Origin: Bacillus thuringiensis
GTDB taxonomy: Bacteria; Bacillota; Bacilli; Bacillales; Bacillaceae_G
NCBI RefSeq assembly: GCF_022095615.2
Contig: NZ_CP155559.1
Location: 5,138,707 to 5,202,706, forward strand
Length of the DNA stretch: 64,000 nt
Direction: 5' to 3'
In this document: positions 9,876 to 18,718 of the stretch, one piece after another
How positions within the stretch are numbered: the first letter of the stretch is position 1
Layout of the letters: each line of letters starts with the position of its first letter
Notes under the pieces: model-generated
Told to the model about the DNA's origin: nothing
Seen by the model: the letters and a program-made list of their open reading frames with translations, nothing else
Databases searched by the model: none
Program-made: the position numbers and the translations under genes

Positions 9876-9902
9876 AAAAGCATCGAACATCGATGCTTTT
9901 TC
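9876..9902 (-). terminator. Terminator of the AI-2E family transporter gene
   Basis: A stem AAAGCATCG / CGATGCTTT with A/T tracts on both flanks lies immediately after the minus-strand stop codon. On the minus strand it ends in a T run. Confidence 0.75.
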
Positions 9903-9903
9903 T

Positions 9904-10947
9904 TTACTTCACCTTGTTTTTTTCCAAGTCCTGCTCCATTTCATCACTTGTTACATCTAAAACATCTAATAAGAAAATGAAGATTGGAATACCGATAATT
10001 AGTCCCCATACACCTAAGAAGTGTTCTGAGAAGATTAATACCATAAATGTATAGAAAATCGGTAAATTTGTTTTTTGCGACATAAACTTCGGATTTAGCA
10101 CGTAACTTTCAAGTGCATGAATTACTGTTACGATAATTAAAATATAAACAACGTACATAATACCGCCGATATTGTAAGCAATCATACAAAGCGGGAATAA
10201 CGAAATGATAACCCCAGCTACTGGAATTAAACCGAGCAAGAAGATCATTAACGCTAAACCTAATAATTGCGGAAATCCTAATATCCATAGTGCAATAACG
10301 GATAAAACACAGTTAACAACTGCAATTAAAAATTGTGCTTCGATTACTTTTCCGAATGAACGTGCAAATTTCTTACCGAAGTACTCAATTTCAGTATAGA
10401 AAATTGCAAGTCGGCTTTCTTTAAACTTTGCAGTAAAAGCAACAATACGAGCTTTCTCCAATAAGAAAAATAAACTTAAAATTAAAGAAAGTAACACTTG
10501 AAGGCCAAATTTCCCAACATTCGTAATCGATTTATACAAAATGTCAACGCCTTGTCCTACATATTTCGAAAGTTCCATATGATTAACAGCATTAACTGCA
10601 TACTTAATTAATTCACTATCCGGTGGGTTTCTTAAAAATACGTTAAATTGATAAATCAATTGTGAAATTTGTATCGTTAATACTGGTAAATATTTAAATA
10701 GCGTAATAGCAATTCCACCAATTAACATTACATATAGAAATGCTATAATAATTTTTCGGTTAATGGGCATGAAATGATCTAATTTGCGGGAAATAAACTT
10801 TTGGAATCGATCCATTAAATACGTGAGAATAAACGTAATTAAAATTAAATTCAACATACTTTGCAGCCCGTATAACACGAGAGCAAGTATTACTAATACG
10901 AGAAACCTCTGAAATCCTTTGCTTTGAAACAGGTTTTTTATTTGCAT
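9904..10947 (-). CDS. AI-2E family transporter (UPF0118, YtvI/YueF-like permease)
   Basis: A 347-residue membrane protein with two N-terminal helices, a hydrophilic segment of about 60 residues and then a block of five or six helices containing PVAGVIISLFPLCMIA, the pattern of the AI-2E exporter / TqsA superfamily. Members export diverse solutes or act as Na+/H+ antiporters, so autoinducer transport should not be assumed. A GGAGAG ribosome binding site lies upstream of the ATG. It is a single gene bounded by its own terminator. The 327 bases upstream hold the lrgB terminator and otherwise nothing I recognise. Confidence 0.82.
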   Translation of the reverse strand: MQIKNLFQSKGFQRFLVLVILALVLYGLQSMLNLILITFILTYLMDRFQKFISRKLDHFMPINRKIIIAFLYVMLIGGIAITLFKYLPVLTIQISQLIYQFNVFLRNPPDSELIKYAVNAVNHMELSKYVGQGVDILYKSITNVGKFGLQVLLSLILSLFFLLEKARIVAFTAKFKESRLAIFYTEIEYFGKKFARSFGKVIEAQFLIAVVNCVLSVIALWILGFPQLLGLALMIFLLGLIPVAGVIISLFPLCMIAYNIGGIMYVVYILIIVTVIHALESYVLNPKFMSQKTNLPIFYTFMVLIFSEHFLGVWGLIIGIPIFIFLLDVLDVTSDEMEQDLEKNKVK

Positions 10948-11205
10948 AATCGACGAGTACTCTCTCCTGTCCTATAAAGTAAAACGTTAATAAGTAGATT
11001 TTTTCTCTCTTCTCTACCTTTAATTATTTATTCATATAAAGATTTTTACAAGCTTATTATAGATCTCCCTTAGCAGATCCTATAGTAGCTTACTTCTTAT
11101 TTTACAATACAATGACCTAATTCAAAACGTATTCTACACAGTATTAATGAAGATTTAAGGAAACTTACATTTTATTAAAATAGGTCTTACCACTACTGTA
11201 ACATA

Positions 11206-11252
11206 AAAAGCAAGCTATCAGTAGAAATCTGTCCTACAAATAGCTTGCTTTT
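11206..11252 (-). terminator. Terminator of lrgAB
   Basis: The arms AAAAGCAAGCTA and TAGCTTGCTTTT are separated by a loop of about 22 bases, with a T run on the minus strand. It lies downstream of lrgB. Confidence 0.7.
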
Positions 11253-11274
11253 CTCATTTTTTAAGTAAGTTTTA

Positions 11275-11967
11275 CTAGCCAATGAATGGCATAAACATCG
11301 GTATGACAACTACAGTTACAACCCCCACTACTGTTACAGCAATACTTGCCATAGCTGCCTCTACTTCACCCATTTCAATTCCTACTGCCACTCCTAATGC
11401 GTGACCCGCTGTTCCAAGTGCTAAACCTTTTGCAATTGGATGCTTTACTCTAAATGTTTTTAAGAATAATGCTCCTAATGCGTATACAATAACCGCGTTA
11501 AAAATAACTGCAAACGATGTAATTGCTGGTATACCACCAATACTTTCAGAGATCGGTAACGCAATTGCTGTTGTTGCTGCTTGTGGTAACATTGAATTCA
11601 TTACCGCTGTATCTAGACCAATTGCTTTTGCAACAATGAACACGACAATTACTGAGCAAATAGATCCAACCACAATAGCCGATAAAATTTGCCACCAATA
11701 TTTTTTTAACTTGTCCACTTGTTTATATAATGGAATTGCAAACGCGATTGTTGCTGGTTCTAAGAAGAAACTAATCATTTTTCCGCCAGTATTATATTCT
11801 TCAAAAGTAAAGTTACCTACTTTTAGAAAGACAATCCCTAATACCATAGCTACGAATAATGGTGTGAATAAGAAGAATCCTTTTGAATGCTTAAATAATA
11901 ATGTTCCGATTCCGTATGCAATTAATGAAACTACGATTCCGAAATATGGAGTCATTGTGCTTGCCAT
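11275..11967 (-). CDS. lrgB: LrgB family membrane protein (CidB/LrgB; PftB-like pyruvate transporter subunit)
   Basis: A 230-residue polytopic protein of the LrgB family, with the characteristic small-residue-rich C-terminal region ([19 protein letters not shown]). The start was set at the second in-frame ATG because the AGGAGGG ribosome binding site is seven bases before it and only one base before the first. Historically LrgB with LrgA was called an antiholin-like system. In Bacillus subtilis the orthologous PftA-PftB pair is a facilitated pyruvate transporter controlled by LytST. lrgA lies 34 bases upstream in the same unit. A perfect cre site upstream of lrgA fits the carbon-transport role. 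Confidence 0.92.
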   Translation of the reverse strand: MASTMTPYFGIVVSLIAYGIGTLLFKHSKGFFLFTPLFVAMVLGIVFLKVGNFTFEEYNTGGKMISFFLEPATIAFAIPLYKQVDKLKKYWWQILSAIVVGSICSVIVVFIVAKAIGLDTAVMNSMLPQAATTAIALPISESIGGIPAITSFAVIFNAVIVYALGALFLKTFRVKHPIAKGLALGTAGHALGVAVGIEMGEVEAAMASIAVTVVGVVTVVVIPMFMPFIG

Positions 11968-12001
11968 GTTCATTCCCTCCTAACAATATATACTGAATTG
12001 G

Positions 12002-12433
12002 TTACGCAACTTTTCCGTGCTTGCGTCCTTTATTTACTACTTTCAATTCTTTCGTATCTTCTATTTCTTTGTCATCTTTTCCTAAAATGAATTGTGCAAA
12101 TAACCCTGTTACAGCGAGTAAAATAATTGTTGCAACAACAATTACAGTTAAAATTTGTACAAAATATTGTCCCATTACACCGAGAGAATTAATAACCGAA
12201 ATACCTGATGGAACGAAAAGGAATCCGATAATACCTGTTAAAGCTGTTCCGAGTGATTCAACTTGTTCCAATTTAATAACTTTTAAACATAATAAGCTAA
12301 ATAGAATAACTAATCCGATCACTGATGAAGGCATCGGAATTGGTAAATGTGTTGCAATAATATTAGAAACTAACATAATAGCTGAAAATATGAATGCTTG
12401 TGATAAGAAACTATATACTTTTTTCGTACTCAT
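12002..12433 (-). CDS. lrgA: LrgA family holin-like membrane protein (PftA-like)
   Basis: A 143-residue protein with four predicted membrane helices and a charged C-terminal tail, the LrgA/CidA family. The ATG at 12433 is favoured because the AGAGGTGG ribosome binding site is five bases away; the in-frame GTG nine bases earlier overlaps that site. It heads the lrgAB unit, separated from lytSR by a terminator, and a CcpA cre site lies upstream. It is either a holin-like modulator of murein hydrolases (the classical view) or half of a pyruvate permease (as shown for B. subtilis PftAB). The context here favours the second, as an inference. Confidence 0.92.
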
Positions 12434-12486
12434 TTTGGCCACCTCTTTCGATTTGGTACCTTAATTGTATAAGATACAAACAAAAC

Positions 12487-12500
12487 TGTAAGCGTTTACA
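12487..12500. promoter_or_regulatory. cre site (CcpA operator) upstream of lrgA
   Basis: TGTAAGCGTTTACA matches the catabolite-responsive element consensus TGWAANCGNTNWCA at every position. It lies 54 bases upstream of the lrgA start codon, where CcpA binding would block transcription. In B. subtilis the equivalent pftAB genes are repressed by glucose through CcpA. Confidence 0.8.
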
Positions 12501-12553
12501 TAACAGAACGTCAAATATACAAAATTAGTTACAGAAATAGGCAGATGAAATAC

Positions 12554-12588
12554 AAAAAGCTACTTCTTAAATACGAAGTAGCTTTTTG
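12554..12588 (-). terminator. Terminator at the end of lytSR
   Basis: AAAAAGCTACTTC pairs with GAAGTAGCTTTTT around a seven-base loop. It overlaps the final codons of lytR and separates the lytSR unit from lrgAB. Confidence 0.8.
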
Positions 12589-13307
12589 AGTTCTTTTGCA
12601 TATGTACGGCTAACAGGTACTTTTGATCCTTCTTTCATAATTAAATTATATGTAGAATTGAACCATGGTTGTATTTCTGTAATATGATTAATATTTGCAA
12701 TAAAACTACGATGGACACGCATAAAACTTGCTTGCGGCAACTTTTTTTCCAAAATGACAAGTGTATCGTGTGTTACATATGTTTCTCTCGTCGTTTTTAC
12801 TGTCACCTTTCCGTCTACAAGTCCTACATATATAATATCTTCAATATTCACAAGTACAATCGATTCTTCAATTGGTAATGCTAATTTATGCATCTCGGTC
12901 GTTACGTCTATACTCTTTACTTCTTGTTTTGTTTCTAATTTTATTTGTTTTTGCTTTTTATATTTCTTTAATGTCTGTACGATACGTTCTTCATCAAATG
13001 GCTTTAAAATGTAGTCTAACGCATCTACTTCAAATGCTTGCAATGCATATTGATCATAGGCAGTAGCAAAGACAATTGCAGGGGGATTTTTCATCTTCTT
13101 TAATATATTTGCGATTTCAAATCCGTTATCATCAGATAATTGAATGTCTAGGAACACAATATCTGGCTTGTTTCTCATTAATTCCTCTAATGCATCCTCT
13201 ACACAATCCGCCTCACCAATTATCTCTACTTCTTTCGTTTGCTCTAATAAATATTTCAATTCATCACGCGCTAACATTTCATCATCAACTACTAATACTT
13301 TTAACAC
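12567..13307 (-). CDS. lytR: LytTR family response regulator LytR/LytT
   Basis: A 246-residue response regulator. It has a CheY-like receiver with the acidic pair D8/D9 and phospho-acceptor D54 in DIVFLDIQLSDD, and a C-terminal LytTR DNA-binding domain (about 140-244, containing HRSFIANINHI). It overlaps the end of lytS by 23 bases, so the two are translationally coupled. In related bacilli the phosphorylated regulator activates lrgAB (pftAB). The C-terminal codons run into the terminator hairpin. Confidence 0.95.
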   Translation of the reverse strand: MLKVLVVDDEMLARDELKYLLEQTKEVEIIGEADCVEDALEELMRNKPDIVFLDIQLSDDNGFEIANILKKMKNPPAIVFATAYDQYALQAFEVDALDYILKPFDEERIVQTLKKYKKQKQIKLETKQEVKSIDVTTEMHKLALPIEESIVLVNIEDIIYVGLVDGKVTVKTTRETYVTHDTLVILEKKLPQASFMRVHRSFIANINHITEIQPWFNSTYNLIMKEGSKVPVSRTYAKELKKLLRI

Positions 13308-15054
13308 TCCGTTTTTCCTCCCCTACTTTTTTCGGAATTACAAAGAGGATCTTTGTCCCTTGCTCTAATTCACTTTCAATTTGAAGCATTGTCTCTTTCC
13401 CAAATAACCCGATAAGTCGTTCATTAATATTATATAAAGCCGTTCCAGTCCCTTTCTGTGATGGAACTACCATTTTTCCTAATTGTCCGAGACGTTCACT
13501 CTCAATCCCTTGTCCATTATCTTGGACTTCAAAATGCACCATCCCCTCCTTTTCAAACACATGTACCTCAACTTCGCACACTGGCTGCTTTTTCGGAAAA
13601 GCATGGCGCAATGCATTTTCAACTAATAGCTGCAGTACAAATGGTGGAACTAAAGTCGTCTTTAACTCTTCCTCAATGTACATCTTCACTTCATACTTAT
13701 TTGGGAACCGTGCTTGTTCCAATGATAAATATGCATGTACATGGTTTAATTCTTGTTCTAGCGGAATCAATAACTGACGTGCCCCTTGTAAATTACAACG
13801 AAAATACACGCTAAGCTGTAATAATAACTTCCTTGCTTTTTCTACATCTGTTCGGCATAAAGCTGATACTGTATTAATCGCATTAAATAAAAAGTGCGGG
13901 TTAATTTGTGCTTGTAATGCCTTTATCTCTGCATCTTGTAATAATTTGCTTTGCAACTCAGCTTCACCTAATTCAAGCTGCGTGGAAAATATTTTTGCTA
14001 ACCCTTCTGCTAGCTCCTCTTCAACACGACTTAACTGGTTAGGGTTCTTGAAATACAGTTTTAATGTCCCTATCGTATTTTCATGTGACGTTAATGGAAT
14101 AACAATAGCTGCTTGCAGAGGACAGCCTTCATGTTGGCAATTAATAACCTCACGTGATTTCGCTTTCATTATTTTCCCTGTATGTAAAACCTCTTTCGAT
14201 AAACCTGTTATTAAACTGTGAGAAGGAATATGATGATCTGATGCTAATCCAACGTGAGCTAATATTTTCTCTGTATCTGTTAAGGATACCGCATCCGTTC
14301 CCGTAAAGCGGTGAATAATTTGTGCCACATGTTTACAAGACTCTTCTGTTAATCCTTGGCGAAAATATGGTAATGTCTTATCAGCAATTCGTAATACCTT
14401 ATGTGTTTGCAAAGCTTTCGCATTCTCTTCCTGGCGCAAAATAGCTTGTATCATAGAAAGTAAAATAAAACTTCCGAAACTATTTACAAGGATCATTGGT
14501 ATCGCAATTGTTTTCACGATACTAATTCCATCCTCTACGATTAATAGGATCATAATCATTTCTAAAGAAACGATAAACACGCTTAAAACCGCCGAAAACT
14601 TAGGCGTAATTGTACGATTATATTTTTTAAAAATGTATCCAATATACCCCGTTATAACACCTGCTAAAATTGACGAAATTGCACAACTTAGCGCTGTCGT
14701 CCCGCCAAGCATATAACGGTGAATACCAGCAATCGATCCTACTCCAATTCCGACGATAGGACCACCAAGCAATCCACTAATCCCAACACCCATAATACGT
14801 GTATTCGCAATTGTACTCGATGATGAAACACCTTGTAGCCAATTTTCATTCATAATTGTATTCCCTGCAATTTCAATTCCCGTGTAATTACTTACAATTG
14901 TAAACACTGAAAAAATACAAATAAGCTTAAGCTTATCTACATACCCATCTTGTCTATGAAGAAGGCGCCTGAACGTTTTAATATGAGAAAGTAAAAACCC
15001 TAAAATAACAATAAGTCCGACACGTTCAATCATCATAAGTACTAAATTTAGCAT
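13285..15054 (-). CDS. lytS: Sensor histidine kinase LytS
   Basis: A 589-residue kinase with an N-terminal 5TM-LYT membrane sensor domain (about 1-200), a GAF domain (about 230-370) and a HisKA_7TM/LytS-type kinase core. The phosphorylated histidine is H387 in QINPHFLFNAIN, and the ATPase domain carries DNGQGI. LytS-class sensors respond to extracellular pyruvate or membrane state and phosphorylate LytR. The start follows an AAGGA ribosome binding site. lytS and lytR form an operon, and lrgAB, the expected target, lies directly downstream under separate control. Confidence 0.95.
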   Translation of the reverse strand: MLNLVLMMIERVGLIVILGFLLSHIKTFRRLLHRQDGYVDKLKLICIFSVFTIVSNYTGIEIAGNTIMNENWLQGVSSSSTIANTRIMGVGISGLLGGPIVGIGVGSIAGIHRYMLGGTTALSCAISSILAGVITGYIGYIFKKYNRTITPKFSAVLSVFIVSLEMIMILLIVEDGISIVKTIAIPMILVNSFGSFILLSMIQAILRQEENAKALQTHKVLRIADKTLPYFRQGLTEESCKHVAQIIHRFTGTDAVSLTDTEKILAHVGLASDHHIPSHSLITGLSKEVLHTGKIMKAKSREVINCQHEGCPLQAAIVIPLTSHENTIGTLKLYFKNPNQLSRVEEELAEGLAKIFSTQLELGEAELQSKLLQDAEIKALQAQINPHFLFNAINTVSALCRTDVEKARKLLLQLSVYFRCNLQGARQLLIPLEQELNHVHAYLSLEQARFPNKYEVKMYIEEELKTTLVPPFVLQLLVENALRHAFPKKQPVCEVEVHVFEKEGMVHFEVQDNGQGIESERLGQLGKMVVPSQKGTGTALYNINERLIGLFGKETMLQIESELEQGTKILFVIPKKVGEEKRSVKSISS

Positions 15055-15207
15055 CTGTGATTCATTCCTTTTTATATGAGTTAGTTTTATTATGGGAAAA
15101 TAATGAAGTGGGCGTCAAGGAGAATGAAGTATCTTTTGAAATATTTTACACATAACAATACACTCTTTATTTGACAATCTAATAGAAGAGTGCTAAAAAT
15201 AAGGTAA

Positions 15208-15213
15208 TATAAT
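15208..15213 (+). promoter_or_regulatory. Candidate -10 element for the PyrR-leader transcript
   Basis: A TATAAT hexamer lies a few bases before the first helix of the PyrR leader, which puts the expected transcript start at about 15219. A TTGACA at 15171-15176 is too far away (31-base gap) to be its -35 partner, so the promoter assignment is incomplete. Confidence 0.4.
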
Positions 15214-15217
15214 ACAG

Positions 15218-15336
15218 TCCTTTAACCCAACCCCGTGAGGTTGAGAAGGAAGTCGGAATATACTATACGTATGGTCTTTTTTAGGGATACGTATGCTTTT
15301 TTGGCCTTCTCATCATATCAGGTGAGAAGGCCTTTT
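15218..15336 (+). promoter_or_regulatory. PyrR-type transcription attenuator in front of the MFS transporter
   Basis: The 5' stem-loop at 15218-15250 has lower stem TCCTT/AAGGA, an internal bulge, upper stem AACC/GGTT and loop CCGTGA. The segment at 15229-15242, AACCCCGTGAGGTT, matches the PyrR binding-loop consensus ARUCCNGNGAGGYU at 13 of 14 positions. TGAGAAGG at 15242-15249 is perfectly complementary to CCTTCTCA at 15305-15312, giving an antiterminator. CCTTCTCA also forms the left arm of a terminator hairpin (15303-15332) followed by a T run. This anti-antiterminator, antiterminator and terminator set is the layout of Bacillus pyr attenuators, where PyrR with UMP favours termination. Confidence 0.8.
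15303..15336 (+). terminator. Attenuator terminator hairpin of the PyrR leader
   Basis: GGCCTTCTCA pairs with TGAGAAGGCC around a ten-base loop and is followed by TTTT. It lies 44 bases before the start codon of the MFS gene, so it is an in-leader terminator. Confidence 0.85.
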
Positions 15337-15379
15337 GTTATTCTTCCATAGCGACTGTAGAAGAAAATAAGGAGGAGTA

Positions 15380-16681
15380 ATGATGAACGTCACTACCGAT
15401 GTACAATCAACAACAGAGGAGACGAAAGAGAAAAGATATAAAACATTATTTGGCTCTGCGCTAGGATATGCAGCAGAAGGTTTAGATATGTTGCTCTTAT
15501 CTTTCGTACTCGTCTACATTTTAAAAGAATTTCATTTAAGCCCTGTTGAAGGTGGAAACTTAACATTAGCTACCACAATAGGAATGCTGATCGGGTCTTA
15601 TTTATTTGGATTTATTGCTGATTTATTTGGGCGTATCCGTACGATGGCCTTTACAATCTTACTATTCTCACTAGCAACAGCACTTATTTATTTCGCAACA
15701 GATTATTGGCAATTATTAATTCTTCGCTTTTTAGTTGGAATGGGAGTTGGTGGTGAATTCGGGATTGGGATGGCCATCGTAACTGAAACATGGTCTAAAG
15801 AAATGCGTGCTAAGGCGACATCCGTTGTTGCACTTGGATGGCAATTTGGCGTACTAGTCGCTTCACTCCTTCCAGCATTTATCGTCCCGCATTTCGGATG
15901 GAGAGCTGTTTTCTTATTTGGACTCATTCCCGCTTTACTAGCTGTCTATGTTCGCAAAAGTTTAAGTGAACCGAAAATATGGGAACAAAAACAACGATAC
16001 AAAAAAGAATTGTTACAAAAAGAAGCTGAAGGCAATTTAACAACTACTGAGGCAGAACAACTAAAGCAAATGAAAAAGTTCCCACTTCGAAAGTTATTTG
16101 CCAATAAAAAAGTAACGATAACAACAATTGGTCTTATTATTATGTCATTCATCCAGAACTTCGGATATTATGGAATTTTCACATGGATGCCAACTATTTT
16201 AGCAAATAAATATAACTACACTTTAGCAAAAGCGAGCGGTTGGATGTTCATCTCTACGATCGGCATGCTAATTGGAATTGCGACTTTTGGTATTCTAGCC
16301 GATAAAATTGGTCGCCGTAAAACTTTTACAATCTATTATGTCGGTGGTACTATATACTGTCTCATTTACTTCTTCTTATTCACAGACTCAACATCATTGT
16401 TATGGGGAAGTGCATTGCTTGGATTCTTTGCCAATGGCATGATGGGAGGATTCGGAGCAGTTTTAGCTGAAAACTATCCTGCTGAAGCTCGCTCGACAGC
16501 AGAGAACTTTATTTTCGGAACAGGACGCGGTTTAGCTGGATTTGGGCCTGTTATTATCGGCTTACTTGCTGCAGGTGGAAATTTAATGGGAGCACTATCT
16601 CTCATCTTCATTATTTATCCAATCGGTTTAGTTACAATGCTACTATGTGTCCCAGAGACGAAAGATAAAGTATTAGAATAG
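15380..16681 (+). CDS. MFS transporter, predicted PyrR-controlled (pyrimidine-related substrate)
   Basis: A 433-residue major facilitator with twelve predicted helices and a central cytoplasmic loop rich in Lys and Glu (about 190-235). It has the MFS signatures GFIADLFGRIRTM between helices 2 and 3 and ADKIGRRKTF in the second half. By sequence it resembles metabolite:H+ symporters (aromatic acid or niacin type, e.g. NiaP). AGGAGG precedes two adjacent ATG codons; either 15380 or 15383 may be used. The PyrR attenuator upstream is the notable feature: it predicts repression when uridine nucleotides are plentiful, so uptake of orotate, uracil or another pyrimidine precursor is a reasonable hypothesis. 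Substrate is not established. Confidence 0.85.
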   Translation: MMNVTTDVQSTTEETKEKRYKTLFGSALGYAAEGLDMLLLSFVLVYILKEFHLSPVEGGNLTLATTIGMLIGSYLFGFIADLFGRIRTMAFTILLFSLATALIYFATDYWQLLILRFLVGMGVGGEFGIGMAIVTETWSKEMRAKATSVVALGWQFGVLVASLLPAFIVPHFGWRAVFLFGLIPALLAVYVRKSLSEPKIWEQKQRYKKELLQKEAEGNLTTTEAEQLKQMKKFPLRKLFANKKVTITTIGLIIMSFIQNFGYYGIFTWMPTILANKYNYTLAKASGWMFISTIGMLIGIATFGILADKIGRRKTFTIYYVGGTIYCLIYFFLFTDSTSLLWGSALLGFFANGMMGGFGAVLAENYPAEARSTAENFIFGTGRGLAGFGPVIIGLLAAGGNLMGALSLIFIIYPIGLVTMLLCVPETKDKVLE

Positions 16682-16735
16682 ATTGAAACTGTACAGAATA
16701 TGATCCCCTTCGAGAAAAGTAGTTAAATAAATAGT

Positions 16736-16773
16736 AAAGAGGAAGCATCTCAAATGAAATGCTCCCTCTTTTT
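16736..16773. terminator. Bidirectional terminator between MFS and BCCT genes
   Basis: AAAGAGGAAGCAT pairs imperfectly with ATGCTCCCTCTTT, with A/T tracts on either side, between convergent genes. Confidence 0.7.
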
Positions 16774-16789
16774 ATATAACTACAATTAT

Positions 16790-18358
16790 TTATTTTGATT
16801 TACTAGCTTTTTGGAACAAGAAGGAAGTTTTCTCTTCTTCTTTTACAATACCTTGTTTTAAGGCTAATTCCCCTGCAACTTTAGGCGCTAGCCATAGCAT
16901 TGGGAATAACAGAATGGATACCGGGACAGCTGTTACTACGATGAATGATTGTAATGCATTAATACTTCCCTCACCCATGTATAAAAGAATCGCTGCAACT
17001 GTTCCCATAATAAGTGACCAAAATACTCGCAAGCTAATTCTAGGATCTCCATCTCCAGTCACTGCCATTGAAATCGAATAAGCCATTGAATCTCCTGTTG
17101 TCACTACAAATAAGATTGTTAATAAAAGAAATGCAGGTCCAATAATATTAGATAGTGGCAGTTGCTCTGTAATTGCAATCATAGCCGCTGGCATACCAGA
17201 TTCACTTAATGCGGTCGAGATAGAACCAGGCTTCATTAACTCATAAAATACACCTGATCCCCCTAGTATAGTAAACCAAAACGTTGTAATAATAGGTGCA
17301 ATAATTCCAATTGCAACAATGATTTCTCGGATTGTTCTCCCTCTTGAAATACGGCTCACTAAAATTGCCATCATCGGTCCATATCCAATAAACCATCCCC
17401 AGAAAAAGATTGTCCACGACCCTAACCAACCTGTATCACCACGATATGTGCTCATTGGAATAAATTCATTTATATAAAATCCAAACGAAGAAACAAATGA
17501 ATCAATAATAAACCCACCTGGTCCAAACAGTAATACGAATACCATTAATAAAACTGCTAACCTAACATTTAAATTACTTATAATTTGAATCCCTTTATCA
17601 ATTCCCGTTACCGCAGATATAGTAGAAACAGCTACTACACAAACAATAATGGCTAATTGAGTAGTAAACACATCAGGAATGTTAAACAATGCTTGTAACC
17701 CATAACTTGCTTGTAGTCCTAAAAATCCGATTGGACCAATTGTACCTGCAGCTACCGCAATAATAGCAAATACATCGATCATTGTTCCAAGCCAACTCTT
17801 TCGCAATTTCTCTCCAAAAATAGGATATAAAAGTGTTCGAGGTTTTAACGGCATACCTTTATGATAATGTCCGTACATCATAACTACCGCACTAATTGTA
17901 CCTAAAATCGTCCAAGCGAGGAAACCCCAGTGCATATAGCTTTGTGCTAAAGCAGGCATTACCGCTTCTTTCGTTCCAGCAGTTATACCTTCATGTATTG
18001 GTGGCACCGTCATCAAATGGTACATCGGCTCTGCAGCTGCCCAAAAAACGCCACCTCCGGCAAGTAATGTAGACATAATAATAGCGAGCCATTTTGTCGT
18101 ACTAATCTCAGGTTTTTCTAGCCCCCCAAGTTTAACTCTCCCATATTTCGAAAACGCCATACACATTGCCACAATAAATGTACCAATTAATAAAACCTGC
18201 CAAAAGGCACCAAAATATTTAATTGAAGCTGCAAAACTGCTATTAATGACTCCCTCTACGTAACTTTTATTTAAAATAACTGCAATTACAAATAATAAAA
18301 GTGAGCCACCACTAATAAGAAATACAGGCCAATCCGTTTTTCGACTCTTCATTCTCAT
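16790..18358 (-). CDS. BCCT family transporter (betaine/carnitine/choline type)
   Basis: A 522-residue transporter with twelve predicted helices. It carries the family signature region GSWTIFFWGWFIGYGP, followed by a charged stretch (SRISRGRTIREI), and the tryptophan-containing substrate site expected of BetP/OpuD proteins. BCCT proteins take up quaternary amines such as glycine betaine with Na+ or H+, often for osmoprotection. The C-terminal tail is short, unlike the osmosensing tail of BetP. A GAAGGAGG ribosome binding site lies seven bases before the ATG. The exact substrate is not predicted. Confidence 0.92.
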   Translation of the reverse strand: MRMKSRKTDWPVFLISGGSLLLFVIAVILNKSYVEGVINSSFAASIKYFGAFWQVLLIGTFIVAMCMAFSKYGRVKLGGLEKPEISTTKWLAIIMSTLLAGGGVFWAAAEPMYHLMTVPPIHEGITAGTKEAVMPALAQSYMHWGFLAWTILGTISAVVMMYGHYHKGMPLKPRTLLYPIFGEKLRKSWLGTMIDVFAIIAVAAGTIGPIGFLGLQASYGLQALFNIPDVFTTQLAIIVCVVAVSTISAVTGIDKGIQIISNLNVRLAVLLMVFVLLFGPGGFIIDSFVSSFGFYINEFIPMSTYRGDTGWLGSWTIFFWGWFIGYGPMMAILVSRISRGRTIREIIVAIGIIAPIITTFWFTILGGSGVFYELMKPGSISTALSESGMPAAMIAITEQLPLSNIIGPAFLLLTILFVVTTGDSMAYSISMAVTGDGDPRISLRVFWSLIMGTVAAILLYMGEGSINALQSFIVVTAVPVSILLFPMLWLAPKVAGELALKQGIVKEEEKTSFLFQKASKSK

Positions 18359-18546
18359 TTACACTTCCTCCTTCCTCAGCAATCTAAAAAAACAACTTTA
18401 TTATGTTTTATCGTTTACACCCAAAACATAATGATTATATAAGCATAACAATTCATCGATTTTCTACACACTTATGTTGTCCCTAAAAATATGCTAAATC
18501 CCTTATTTAAAAGAAAATTTCTATTCCTATTACATAAAAAAGCAAA

Positions 18547-18577
18547 ACAAAAGACCTTATATTTCTATAAGGTCTTC
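18547..18577 (-). terminator. Probable terminator downstream of nos
   Basis: AAGACCTTATA pairs with TATAAGGTCTT around a four-base loop, followed on the minus strand by a T-rich tract. It lies about 140 bases beyond the nos stop codon. The rest of the 360-base gap to the BCCT gene shows nothing else recognisable. Confidence 0.6.
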
Positions 18578-18718
18578 GAAACAGAAATTTGATTATAACA
18601 TAAGGAACTCCTTGGTTCAAAAAGCTCCTTCCAAAAATAACCGAGAGTAAAGGCTTCCATTTGCTACGTAACAGTAATTAAAAAAAATTATATTTTGCAT
18701 AAAAAACTATACTAAATA

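Noticed and set aside
12021..12464. 147-residue plus-strand frame across lrgA
   Set aside because: It is antisense to lrgA, has no ribosome binding site and reads as low-complexity Thr/Ile/Asn text typical of a reverse-strand shadow.
13458..13814. 118-residue plus-strand frame inside lytS
   Set aside because: Antisense to a well-supported gene; no start signals.
15208..15336. Other riboswitch classes for the leader before the MFS gene
   Set aside because: I considered preQ1, guanidine, manganese, fluoride, THF and T-box types; the expected conserved cores are absent, whereas the PyrR loop matches.
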